A stretch of 6,097 bases of DNA from Accumulibacter sp. (GTDB taxonomy: Bacteria > Pseudomonadota > Gammaproteobacteria > Burkholderiales > Rhodocyclaceae): the NCBI GenBank assembly GCA_031284185.1, contig JAITAJ010000359.1:1-6097 (forward strand). The letters are read 5' to 3'. Under the pieces are notes generated by a model. The model ran no database searches, had not been told where the DNA came from, and saw nothing but the letters and a program-made list of their open reading frames with translations. Positions within the stretch are counted from its first letter, which is position 1. Each line of letters starts with the position of its first letter. Both the position numbers and the translations under genes were made by a program. Shown in pieces: positions 1-5,964 of this stretch.

Positions 1-11
1 GCCGTGCCCCT

Positions 12-61
12 ACGGATATCCGTTGTGTCGTCGCTAATTTCTTGCTGGCTGATCGCCAGAA
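12..61. repeat. Left copy of the flanking repeat, abutting the end of cimA
   Basis: A 12-bp perfect palindrome ACGGATATCCGT (12-23) precedes the core GTCGCTAATTTCTTGC (30-45). The core is followed by a hairpin, CTGGC/GCCAG with a five-base loop (45-59), and by CGCCAGAA (54-61). The repeat ends three bases before the cimA stop codon (65-67), so it is the immediate 3' flank of that gene. Neither hairpin is followed by a T-run on the minus strand, so it is not a classical intrinsic terminator. Confidence 0.7.
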
Positions 62-64
62 TCG

Positions 65-1663
65 TCAACTTCTGTCCGCCGTCTGCCTCTGCCGGGCTTC
101 TTCCAGTTTGAGCAACTTGTATTCGATCGAATCCACCAGCGCCAGCCAGCTCGCTTCGATGATGTCGGTCGATACGCCGATCGTCGTCCAGATCGTTTCG
201 CCATCGGTCGATTGCAGCAGTACGCGCACCTTGGCCGCCGTCGCGTCCTTGCCGTTGATGACGCGCACCTTGTAATCGGTCAGGTGGACGTTCGCCAGCT
301 CCGGGTAGAAAGTCTCCAGCGCCTTGCGCAACGCCCGGTCGAGCGCATGCACCGGGCCGTCGCCCTCGGCGGCGGTGATCTCGTCCTCGCCATCGACCTC
401 GATCTTGATGATCGCCGACGAACCGTACTCTCCCTTGGCCGGCTGCTCGCCGATGATGCGAAAATGCATCAGGTCGAAGAAGGAACGGTACTTGCCGAGC
501 TGCTTGCGCACGATCAGCTCGAACGAGCCTTCCGCCCCTTCAAACTGGTAGCCTTCATGCTCCATCTCCTTCAAGCGCTTCATGATGCGGTCGGTGACCG
601 GATCGTCCTTGGTGACGGAGGGATCGATCTCCCAGATTTTTTCGAGGATCATGCGCCGCCCCGAGACCTCGCTCATCAGGAAGCGGCGCTGCCCGCCAAC
701 CCGATCCGGGTCGATGTGCTCGAACGAATGCGATGCCTTGTTCACTCCGTCGATGTGCATTCCGCCCTTGTGGGCGAACGCGCTGTGGCCGATGAAGGGC
801 TCGCGCTCACTGAGCGCCACGTTGGATATCGCCGCGACGTGCCGCGCCACGGACGCGATGTTCCGGTATTGATCCGGCGGAAGACATTCGTAATCGCGCT
901 TGACGCCGAGATTGGCGATGATCGTCGATAGATTGGCGTTGCCGCAGCGCTCGCCGAAACCGAGGTAGGTGCCCTGCACGTGCCGGACGCCGTTTTCCAC
1001 CGCCGCGACGCTGTTGGCCACCGCCATGCCGCAATCGTCGTGCGCGTGAATGCCGAGCGGCGTCTCGAAGGCTCCGGCCATCCGGGCGGCGATCTCCCCG
1101 ACTTCGGAAGGGAAACTGCCGCCGTTGGTGTCGCACAGGACGAGCGTGTCCGCGCCGCCTTCGACCGCGGCCCGCAGCGTCCGCAGCGCGTAATCCGGGT
1201 TGTTCTTGTAGCCGTCGAAAAAGTGTTCGGCGTCGAAGATGACTTCCTTGCCCCTGGATTTGAAGAAGGCCAGCGTTTCGCGGATCATCGCCAGATTTTC
1301 GTCGAGCGAGGCGCGGATGATGTCCGTGACGTGGAAATCCCAGCTCTTGCCGAAGATCACGACGACCGGTGTGTCGGCCAGCAGCAGGGACTGCGCGTTC
1401 TTGTCCCGTTCGACTTCGGTGTCGCGCCGGCGGGTGCTTCCGAAGGCCGCCAGCCGGGCATGCTTCAGGCGGACGGCCTTGGCCCGCGCGAAGAATTCGA
1501 TGTCTTTCGGGTTCGAGCCTGGATTGCCGGCCTCGATGTAATCCAGGCCGTGGCTGTCGAGCAGTTCGAGCAGCGCGAGCTTGTCTTCCACCGAAAACGA
1601 AATGCCTTCGGCCTGGGCGCCGTCCCGCAGCGAGGAATCGAGTATCGAGAGCTTCTTGCTCAT
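65..1663 (-). CDS. cimA: Citramalate synthase (CimA), isoleucine biosynthesis
   Basis: Condenses pyruvate with acetyl-CoA to (R)-citramalate in the cytoplasm, giving 2-oxobutyrate and then isoleucine without threonine deaminase. The 532-residue protein has the usual length for the Geobacter-type citramalate synthase family. The HMGL-like catalytic TIM barrel fills roughly residues 5-280: the metal/substrate motif LRDG is at 12-15, CDTNGG at 177-182, the metal ligands of GIHAHDD are H206 and H208, and GERCGNAN spans 237-244. Family hallmarks seen are AAFGSTRR (72-79), DAEHFFDGYKNNPDYA (144-159) and SAFAHKGGMH (294-303). The C-terminal part (about 390-510) fits the LeuA-type allosteric domain, so isoleucine feedback is expected from the family. 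The start is ATG at 1663, with AAAGAAG seven bases upstream. The gene is co-oriented with the operon to its right but 308 bp away, so it is probably transcribed separately. The product is confidently CimA rather than 2-isopropylmalate or homocitrate synthase. Confidence 0.96.
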   Translation of the reverse strand: MSKKLSILDSSLRDGAQAEGISFSVEDKLALLELLDSHGLDYIEAGNPGSNPKDIEFFARAKAVRLKHARLAAFGSTRRRDTEVERDKNAQSLLLADTPVVVIFGKSWDFHVTDIIRASLDENLAMIRETLAFFKSRGKEVIFDAEHFFDGYKNNPDYALRTLRAAVEGGADTLVLCDTNGGSFPSEVGEIAARMAGAFETPLGIHAHDDCGMAVANSVAAVENGVRHVQGTYLGFGERCGNANLSTIIANLGVKRDYECLPPDQYRNIASVARHVAAISNVALSEREPFIGHSAFAHKGGMHIDGVNKASHSFEHIDPDRVGGQRRFLMSEVSGRRMILEKIWEIDPSVTKDDPVTDRIMKRLKEMEHEGYQFEGAEGSFELIVRKQLGKYRSFFDLMHFRIIGEQPAKGEYGSSAIIKIEVDGEDEITAAEGDGPVHALDRALRKALETFYPELANVHLTDYKVRVINGKDATAAKVRVLLQSTDGETIWTTIGVSTDIIEASWLALVDSIEYKLLKLEEARQRQTADRS

Positions 1664-1670
1664 GTTCGGG

Positions 1671-1677
1671 CTTCTTT
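1671..1677 (-). promoter_or_regulatory. Ribosome binding site of cimA
   Basis: Read on the minus strand this is AAAGAAG, seven bases before the ATG at 1663. It is a moderate Shine-Dalgarno sequence and supports that start. The same heptamer precedes the sulfo-lyase-like gene. Confidence 0.6.
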
Positions 1678-1755
1678 CATCGTGGAACTCCGATCGTGAC
1701 CCAGGGACGGCTACAGATGTCCGCAGGTTATTGAAAATGTTCGGTTTTCCTGTTT

Positions 1756-1771
1756 TTCCGGTTCACCGGAA
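1756..1771. repeat. Short perfect inverted repeat upstream of cimA
   Basis: TTCCGGT and ACCGGAA are separated by two bases, forming a 7-bp dyad about 95 bp upstream of the cimA start. No T-run follows it on the minus strand, so it is not an intrinsic terminator of the upstream operon. A role as an operator or RNA hairpin is possible but nothing else in the sequence shows it. On the plus strand the T-run precedes the stem, which is the wrong side for termination. Confidence 0.5.
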
Positions 1772-1971
1772 GCGGCGGATATCCACGGACGGCGAGGTTT
1801 TCGAGTCCATTTTTCAGTCCACGGATCGGCGTGGCGCGCGTTCCGTCTGTTTACAAACCTACTGACGAACGGTTCAGGGTGTCGAGCATACCATGACGCA
1901 AGGGCATCGTTGGGGGATCGATGTCCGATGGCTTGCCGTGGGATGAAGCGCTCGTACGGTTTCCCGGCTTT

Positions 1972-2988
1972 TCATCGCCGGAATGCCGGCGGCGGAACAA
2001 GGATCGAGCGATAGGCGAACAGCCCGGCGGCGCCGCCGGTGTGCAGGAAGACGATGTTTTCGCCCTTGCGGAAGTCCCCCTTGCGCACCCGGTCGATCAG
2101 CCCGGCGAAGGCTTTGCCGGTATATACGGGATCGAGCAGGATGCCTTCGTGGCGCGCCAGCAGACGCACGGCTTCCAGCATGCCTTCGGTGGGAATGCCG
2201 TAGCCTTCGCCTACGTAATCCGAATCGACGACAACCGACGCCTCCGGGAATTCACCGCGCATCCCGAGCAGTCCCCAGGTCTGGCGCGCCAGACGGCGAA
2301 CATTTTCTTCCTGTTTTTCGCGCGGGGCGCGCACACTGATTCCCAGCACCGGAATGTGGCCGTTCGACCCTTCGATGCCGGCCACGAGGCCCGCCTGCGT
2401 TCCCGTGCTGCCGGTCGCGTGAACGACGTGGTCGACGCGCAGGCGCCGTTCGTTGGCCTGGGCCACGAGTTCCAGCGCGGAAACGACGTAGCCGAGGGCG
2501 CCGATCGCGTTCGAGCCGCCGCCGGGAATGAGGTAGGGCACTTCGCCGGCGCGGCGCAGACGTTCGCCGACGGCTTCCAGTTCCTCGTTCATGTCCAGGC
2601 CCGACGGGCGGGTCTCGATGGCCGCGCCGAGAATCTGGTCGAGCAGGATGTTGCCGTTGTCGTAGTATTCGTCGCGCGCCTGTTTGACGCGCTCTTCCAG
2701 CAGCACGGTGCTCTCGAGGCCGAATTTGTTGGCGGCGGCGATCGTTTGCCGGACATGGTTGGACTGGGTGGCGCCCTGCGTGACGACGTGCGTCGCGCCT
2801 TTCGCCAGCGCGTCGCCGATCAGGAACTCCAGCTTGCGCGTCTTGTTGCCGCCCAGCGCCAGGCCGGTATGGTCGTCGCGTTTGATGTAGAGTCCGGGGC
2901 CGCCGAGATGCCGGGTCAGATTGGGCAGGAATTCCAGCGGCGTGACGGACGGGGTCAGGTTGACGCGGGGGAAACGAGTCAGGTTCAT
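1972..2988 (-). CDS. cuyA: PLP-dependent L-cysteate sulfo-lyase / D-cysteine desulfhydrase family enzyme
   Basis: A 338-residue cytoplasmic fold-type II PLP enzyme of the ACC deaminase/D-cysteine desulfhydrase family. The cofactor lysine is K49 in GGNKTRKLEF (46-55), the substrate-carboxylate loop is QSNH (75-78), the phosphate loop is TGSTGTQAG (192-200), and active-site tyrosines are expected at Y263 (GYGIP) and Y289 (DPVYTGK), with HTGGA at 316-320. Several segments resemble, from memory, L-cysteate sulfo-lyase CuyA more than enteric DcyD: TQGATQSNH (70-78, against TAGAIQSNH in DcyD), IPGGGSN (154-160), HATGSTGTQAGL (190-201) and VRAPREKQEENV (219-230). CuyA splits L-cysteate into pyruvate, ammonium and sulfite; DcyD splits D-cysteine into pyruvate, ammonium and sulfide. 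The gene is last in an operon with a taurine/sulfonate-type ABC transporter, 29 bp after the ATPase, which favours a sulfonate substrate. Start is ATG at 2988 with AAAGAAG six bases upstream. The family is certain; the substrate is inferred. Confidence 0.78.
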   Translation of the reverse strand: MNLTRFPRVNLTPSVTPLEFLPNLTRHLGGPGLYIKRDDHTGLALGGNKTRKLEFLIGDALAKGATHVVTQGATQSNHVRQTIAAANKFGLESTVLLEERVKQARDEYYDNGNILLDQILGAAIETRPSGLDMNEELEAVGERLRRAGEVPYLIPGGGSNAIGALGYVVSALELVAQANERRLRVDHVVHATGSTGTQAGLVAGIEGSNGHIPVLGISVRAPREKQEENVRRLARQTWGLLGMRGEFPEASVVVDSDYVGEGYGIPTEGMLEAVRLLARHEGILLDPVYTGKAFAGLIDRVRKGDFRKGENIVFLHTGGAAGLFAYRSILVPPPAFRR

Positions 2989-2994
2989 GGCGTT

Positions 2995-3001
2995 CTTCTT
3001 T
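2995..3001 (-). promoter_or_regulatory. Ribosome binding site fixing the sulfo-lyase-like start
   Basis: On the minus strand AAAGAAG lies six bases before the ATG at 2988. The frame stays open for another 237 codons upstream, but that extension is out of frame with and embedded in the ATPase gene. This site plus the family's usual N-terminus (NLTRFPR) sets the start. Confidence 0.65.
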
Positions 3002-3017
3002 CGCGGATGGACAGGAT

Positions 3018-3824
3018 TCAGGCGGGATCGAGGGCGAGCGACCGGGCGGCTTCTTCCCGCACGCAATGGAGGATGTCGCGCTTGATCCTGCCATAGTCCG
3101 TATCGGCCACCAGCTCCTCGGGATCGCGCGGACGCCCGAAGGGCACGATGATTTCCGCGCGAATGCCCGCGGGGCGCGCCGACATGAGCAGGACGCGATC
3201 GGCGAGAAACAGCGCTTCGTCGACGTCGTGAGTCACGAAAAGGATGGTCGTTCCGGTGTCCCGCCAGATGTCGTGGAGCAATTCCTGCATGGACAGCCGG
3301 GTCTGCGCGTCGAGCGCGCCGAAGGGTTCGTCCATCAGCAGAATCTCTGGATTGGGCAGCCAGGCGCGGGCCAGGGCCGCGCGCTGGCGCATGCCGCCCG
3401 AAAGCTGCCAGGGCGCGTGATCGGCGAAATCGTGCAGACCGACGAGCCGCAGATGACGCTCGGCTTCCGGCAGGTAGCGGGCCGGCGTCTGCCCGGCAAG
3501 GCGCGGGCCGAGGGTGACGTTTTCCCTGACCGACAGCCAGGGAAGCAGCATCGGCTGCTGGAACACCATGCCCCGATCCGGCCCCGGCTCCCGGATCGGG
3601 TCTCCATCGAGCAGGACGCGGCCGGTACTGGCCTGCTCGAAGCCCGCAATCAGATTGAGGATCGTCGACTTGCCGCAGCCGGAGGGGCCGAGCAGGCAAA
3701 CGAATTCGCCCGGCGCCAGTTCAAACGAGACGTCGGAGAGCGCGTCGGTACGCTTCCCGGCCACGGTGGGCGCGGCAAACCATTTGCCGACCCGGTCGAG
3801 ACGAATGCGCGGCTCCCGGCTCAT
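3018..3824 (-). CDS. tauB: Taurine/sulfonate-type ABC transporter ATP-binding protein (TauB/SsuB family)
   Basis: A 268-residue cytoplasmic ATPase that would power the permease encoded just before it. All nucleotide-binding motifs are intact: Walker A GPSGCGKST (46-54), Q-loop VFQQ (87-90), signature LSGGMRQR (141-148), Walker B ILLMDEP (161-167), D-loop GALD (169-172) and switch histidine H199 in FVTHD. The Q-loop context (MLLPW) and FVTHDVDEALFLADRV are typical of the nitrate/sulfonate/taurine importer ATPases. The start codon at 3824 overlaps the permease stop as ATGA, a sign of translational coupling. A GGGAAAG element lies just upstream, inside the permease gene. The frame is open further upstream (to 4019), but that part reads as nonsense antisense to nothing recognisable and overlaps the permease. 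The family is clear; the substrate cannot be read from the ATPase alone. Confidence 0.9.
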   Translation of the reverse strand: MSREPRIRLDRVGKWFAAPTVAGKRTDALSDVSFELAPGEFVCLLGPSGCGKSTILNLIAGFEQASTGRVLLDGDPIREPGPDRGMVFQQPMLLPWLSVRENVTLGPRLAGQTPARYLPEAERHLRLVGLHDFADHAPWQLSGGMRQRAALARAWLPNPEILLMDEPFGALDAQTRLSMQELLHDIWRDTGTTILFVTHDVDEALFLADRVLLMSARPAGIRAEIIVPFGRPRDPEELVADTDYGRIKRDILHCVREEAARSLALDPA

Positions 3825-4690
3825 GCGTCTTTCCCGGCCCAGGGAGCGAAGCGCCGTTGCAGGCGCGTCAAGACCCAATCGAAAAGGTAGCCGGTCAGGC
3901 CAAGCAGCAGAATCCCGAGCAGGACGACGTCGGTACGCAGATAGGTTCCGGCGTTGATCACCATCCAGCCGAGGCCCGAATTCGCCGCCACCATTTCGGC
4001 GGCGATCAGCGAGGTCCAACCGATGCCGACCGACAGGCGCACGGTGGTGAACAACTCCGGCAGGGCGTTGGGCAGAACGACGTACAGGAATATCTGCCCG
4101 CGGCTGGCGCCCAGGGTCTGTACCGCGCGGATGCGTCCCTGGCTGACGCCGGTGACCGATGCCGCGGCGCCGACGACGATGCTGAGGAAGGATGAAATGA
4201 AGATCAGGAAGAACTTGGAAGTTTCACCGATGCCGAACCAGACCACCACCAGCGGGATCAGCGCGATTTTCGGCAAGGGCCGCAGGAACTGGACGAATGG
4301 ATCGAGAACGGCATTCAGCATCGGCAGGATTCCCATGAATAAACCGAGTGGAATGCCGATGGCGATGGCCGCCGCGAAGGCGGAGAGCGCGCGCGCCACG
4401 CTGATCAGGAAGTGCTGCCACAGCGGTGTTTGCCGATAGCCGGAAAGCGCCAGCTCCGTCGCCGTCCGGAAGACCTCGGAAGGCGGCGGCAGGAGCAGGG
4501 GATCCACCCAGCCCAGACTGCCCGAGAGCTGCCAGATGGCGATGAACAGGATCACGCTGGCAACGCTGATCGGCCAGTGGCGGTGTCCGCGGGACGGCTG
4601 CCTCGACGGCCGCGGCCCGGCCGCCGTTCTTTCCTCCGCCGCCGGGCCTTGGTACGGCTCCAGCGTCAATTCCGATTCCAGGGTCATCAT
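3821..4690 (-). CDS. tauC: Taurine/sulfonate-type ABC transporter permease (TauC/SsuC family)
   Basis: A 289-residue inner-membrane permease of the BPD_transp_1 (MetI-like) type. The cytoplasmic N-terminal tail (1-40) is polar and Arg/Pro-rich. Hydrophobic segments follow at about 41-58, 98-122, 140-153, 159-180, 221-236 and 253-275, matching a six-helix TauC/SsuC topology. The EAA coupling loop that contacts the ATPase lies around 187-219, with the conserved glycine G194 in TLGAS and LPNALPELF (206-214). Two consecutive ATG codons (4690 and 4687) are possible starts; the first lies three bases after the binding-protein stop, so translation is probably coupled. Upstream Shine-Dalgarno matching is weak. 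The gene overlaps the ATPase by 4 bp. The family is secure; as with the ATPase, naming it tauC reflects the family, since taurine itself may not be the substrate. Confidence 0.9.
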   Translation of the reverse strand: MMTLESELTLEPYQGPAAEERTAAGPRPSRQPSRGHRHWPISVASVILFIAIWQLSGSLGWVDPLLLPPPSEVFRTATELALSGYRQTPLWQHFLISVARALSAFAAAIAIGIPLGLFMGILPMLNAVLDPFVQFLRPLPKIALIPLVVVWFGIGETSKFFLIFISSFLSIVVGAAASVTGVSQGRIRAVQTLGASRGQIFLYVVLPNALPELFTTVRLSVGIGWTSLIAAEMVAANSGLGWMVINAGTYLRTDVVLLGILLLGLTGYLFDWVLTRLQRRFAPWAGKDA

Positions 4691-4693
4691 CGC

Positions 4694-5707
4694 TCATTTC
4701 GCAAGCGCGCGTTGCAGGAAATCGGTATTGATGAAGGGCGCGTAGGACGCCGGAATTTCCTCCTTGCGCACTTCGCCGATCTGCGCCAGAAACTCCGCCG
4801 TATCCTTGTAGGACTTCGTGATGCGCGAATCCGGTTTGCTCGTCTTGTCGCCGATGAACGCCGGCGTCAGTTGCTCGGCGATCGAGGGATACTGGAGTCC
4901 GGCCAGCGTATCGCGCGCCGTTTCGAGCGGAATGTCCAGGTGCCTGGCGATCAGTTGCGCCGCGCCTTCCGGGTCCTTCTTGTACTGGTCGACCTTGTCC
5001 TGAACGACGCGCAGGAACTTCGCCACCAGTTCCGGGTGCTTCTCGCCGAATTCCTTGCGCACGACGAGATTGTTGAACACCAGCACGCCATCCTTCTGCA
5101 AGTCGCGGGTGGCGAAGATTTCCTTGCCGCCGTCACTCTCCAGTTGATGCGAGAACGGCCCCCAGACGTAAGCGGCATCGATGTCCTTGCGCTTCCAGGC
5201 CGCCACCATTTCGGAAGGCTTGAGCGCGACGCCCTTGATCTTGGCGCGGTCGGCCCCGGCCACCTTGACCGCCACTTCAAAGGCGAACTGGGCGGTCGAA
5301 TTGGCCGGATAAGCCACGGTCTTCCCTTCCAGCCCCTTCAATGAATCGATCCCCTTGCGGGCGATCAGCCGTTCGCTGGTGGCGATGATCTCCGGCGTGC
5401 CGATCACCTCGATCGCCAGCTTGCGGGCGATCCCCGCGGCAGCCGGGCTTGAACCGAAGCGCGCGATGTCGATTTCCCTGGCCGCGAACAGCGTCAGCAC
5501 GTCGGCGCCGGAATTGAAATGAATCCACTTGACCTTGGTGCCGAAGGCCTTGTCGAACGCCTCGTCGATCTTGCCGAGAACCCATACGCGCGGACCGCCG
5601 GCCCAGGCAAAGCGGACTTCGGATGGTACCTCCTCGGCGCGCGCCGACAATGGAAGCAATGCGGTGAGCAGCGAGGCGGCGGCAAAAAGCAGTCGGGTCA
5701 GTTTCAT
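4694..5707 (-). CDS. tauA: TauA-type periplasmic substrate-binding protein of a sulfonate/taurine-class ABC transporter
   Basis: A 337-residue protein with a Sec signal peptide: basic MKLTR, a hydrophobic core to about residue 20, and an SARA-E cleavage site after residue 24. The mature part is a type II periplasmic binding protein. Segments resembling TauA are FNSGADV (64-70), DIARFGSSP (80-88), VAAWKRKDIDAAYVWGP (168-184) and VVRKEFGEKHPE (215-226). It should capture the substrate in the periplasm and deliver it to the permease. The frame is open to an ATG at 5764, but the start at 5707 is chosen because a strong AAGGAAA lies four bases upstream and only this start gives a proper signal peptide. 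It is the first gene of the operon. TauA-class proteins bind taurine or related small sulfonates; the sulfo-lyase-like gene in the same operon makes L-cysteate the best guess here, and aliphatic sulfonates or a cysteine enantiomer are alternatives. Confidence 0.88.
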   Translation of the reverse strand: MKLTRLLFAAASLLTALLPLSARAEEVPSEVRFAWAGGPRVWVLGKIDEAFDKAFGTKVKWIHFNSGADVLTLFAAREIDIARFGSSPAAAGIARKLAIEVIGTPEIIATSERLIARKGIDSLKGLEGKTVAYPANSTAQFAFEVAVKVAGADRAKIKGVALKPSEMVAAWKRKDIDAAYVWGPFSHQLESDGGKEIFATRDLQKDGVLVFNNLVVRKEFGEKHPELVAKFLRVVQDKVDQYKKDPEGAAQLIARHLDIPLETARDTLAGLQYPSIAEQLTPAFIGDKTSKPDSRITKSYKDTAEFLAQIGEVRKEEIPASYAPFINTDFLQRALAK

Positions 5708-5711
5708 GGCG

Positions 5712-5718
5712 TTTCCTT
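5712..5718 (-). promoter_or_regulatory. Ribosome binding site that sets the binding-protein start
   Basis: On the minus strand the sequence reads AAGGAAA, followed four bases later by ATG at 5707. It is the best Shine-Dalgarno match in the window and argues against the upstream in-frame ATG at 5764. Confidence 0.7.
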
Positions 5719-5769
5719 GAAAATGGACAGAGCGCTCACTGTAGGCAACAAAGACGAGAAGCAAAAGGA

Positions 5770-5789
5770 ATAAAAATTGATATTTTTAT
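5770..5789. promoter_or_regulatory. AT-rich inverted repeat upstream of the operon (possible operator or UP element)
   Basis: ATAAAAAT and ATTTTTAT are perfect 8-bp arms around a 4-bp TGAT spacer. The dyad is centred about 72 bp upstream of the binding-protein start codon. It is strikingly AT-rich in otherwise GC-rich DNA. Sulfonate operons are commonly controlled by LysR-type activators (CysB, Cbl, SsuR, TauR-like proteins) that bind AT-rich sites near here, so an operator is plausible. An UP element or simply a DNA-bending tract is also possible. Confidence 0.4.
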
Positions 5790-5812
5790 GCCGCCGCGCG
5801 TATATGCGGGAC

Positions 5813-5847
5813 AGAAGACGGAAGAGGGAAGACGGAAGACGGAAGAC
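5813..5847. repeat. 7-bp tandem repeat, five units
   Basis: Five consecutive heptamers with consensus GGAAGAC. Units 5813-5819 and 5820-5826 each carry one change (first base A; last base G); 5827-5833, 5834-5840 and 5841-5847 are exact. The plus strand is purine-only except for the C of each unit. It lies 106 bp upstream of the operon's first gene. Such heptamer arrays can vary in copy number by slippage. Confidence 0.85.
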
Positions 5848-5896
5848 AGTTGGGCTTGGGCGCTTCGCGCCGGGGGGAACGGGAAATCGAGCGCCC

Positions 5897-5919
5897 TGGT
5901 TTTCCTGATCGTAAAACCA
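5897..5919. repeat. Inverted repeat, hairpin 1 of the upstream cluster
   Basis: TGGTTTT and AAAACCA form a perfect 7-bp stem with a 9-base loop, CCTGATCGT. The loop starts with CCTGA, as in the neighbouring hairpins, and its GATCGTA recurs at 5958-5964. Confidence 0.6.
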
Positions 5920-5930
5920 ACTCCGGTTTG

Positions 5931-5956
5931 AAACCCCGCCCTGAAGGCCGGGGTTT
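5931..5956. repeat. GC-rich inverted repeat, hairpin 2 of the upstream cluster
   Basis: AAACCCCG and CGGGGTTT form an 8-bp stem, extended by CC/GG across one bulged C (5948), with a five-base CTGAA loop. The type is common among REP-like palindromes and near IS200/IS605-type elements. No T-tract follows on either strand beyond the three Ts of the stem. Confidence 0.75.
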
Positions 5957-5964
5957 CGATCGTA

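Larger units (their letters stand above)
1664..1971. other. Intergenic spacer between the sulfo-lyase-like gene and cimA
   Basis: This 308-bp stretch has no reading frame with a credible start and no family resemblance. It should contain the cimA promoter and the end of the upstream operon. I see no convincing sigma-70 -35/-10 pair and no hairpin followed by a T-tract on the minus strand. It does hold a 7-bp inverted repeat at 1756-1771. The octamer TCCACGGA occurs twice in direct orientation (1782-1789 and 1818-1825). A loose nested pairing lies near 1904-1935 (CATCG/CGATG inside CTTGC/GCAAG) and is too weak to call a terminator. Confidence 0.6.

Noticed and set aside
980..1699. Plus-strand frame (239 codons) opposite cimA, and a similar one at 212-931
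   Set aside because: Both lie wholly or mainly antisense to an intact citramalate synthase and have no family features.
1756..1771. Rho-independent terminator of the transporter operon
   Set aside because: The 7-bp stem is not followed by a T-run on the minus strand and lies about 200 bp past the last stop codon.
1921..3096. Long plus-strand open frame (391 codons) opposite the lyase gene
   Set aside because: It is antisense to a gene with clear family motifs, lacks any recognisable domain, and such mirror frames are expected with GC-rich third positions.
1972..3699. Apparent 575-residue fusion extending the lyase upstream
   Set aside because: The first 237 residues are read in the wrong frame through the ATPase gene and have Arg/Ala/Pro-rich shadow composition. 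The true start is at 2988, with its own Shine-Dalgarno sequence.
4694..5764. Longer version of the binding protein starting at 5764
   Set aside because: The extra 19 residues would bury the signal peptide, and the strong AAGGAAA site points to 5707.
5738..5766. Sigma-70 promoter for the operon (TACAGT with an upstream TTTTGC)
   Set aside because: The -10 matches four of six consensus bases but the -35 partner matches only two, so it is too weak to annotate.
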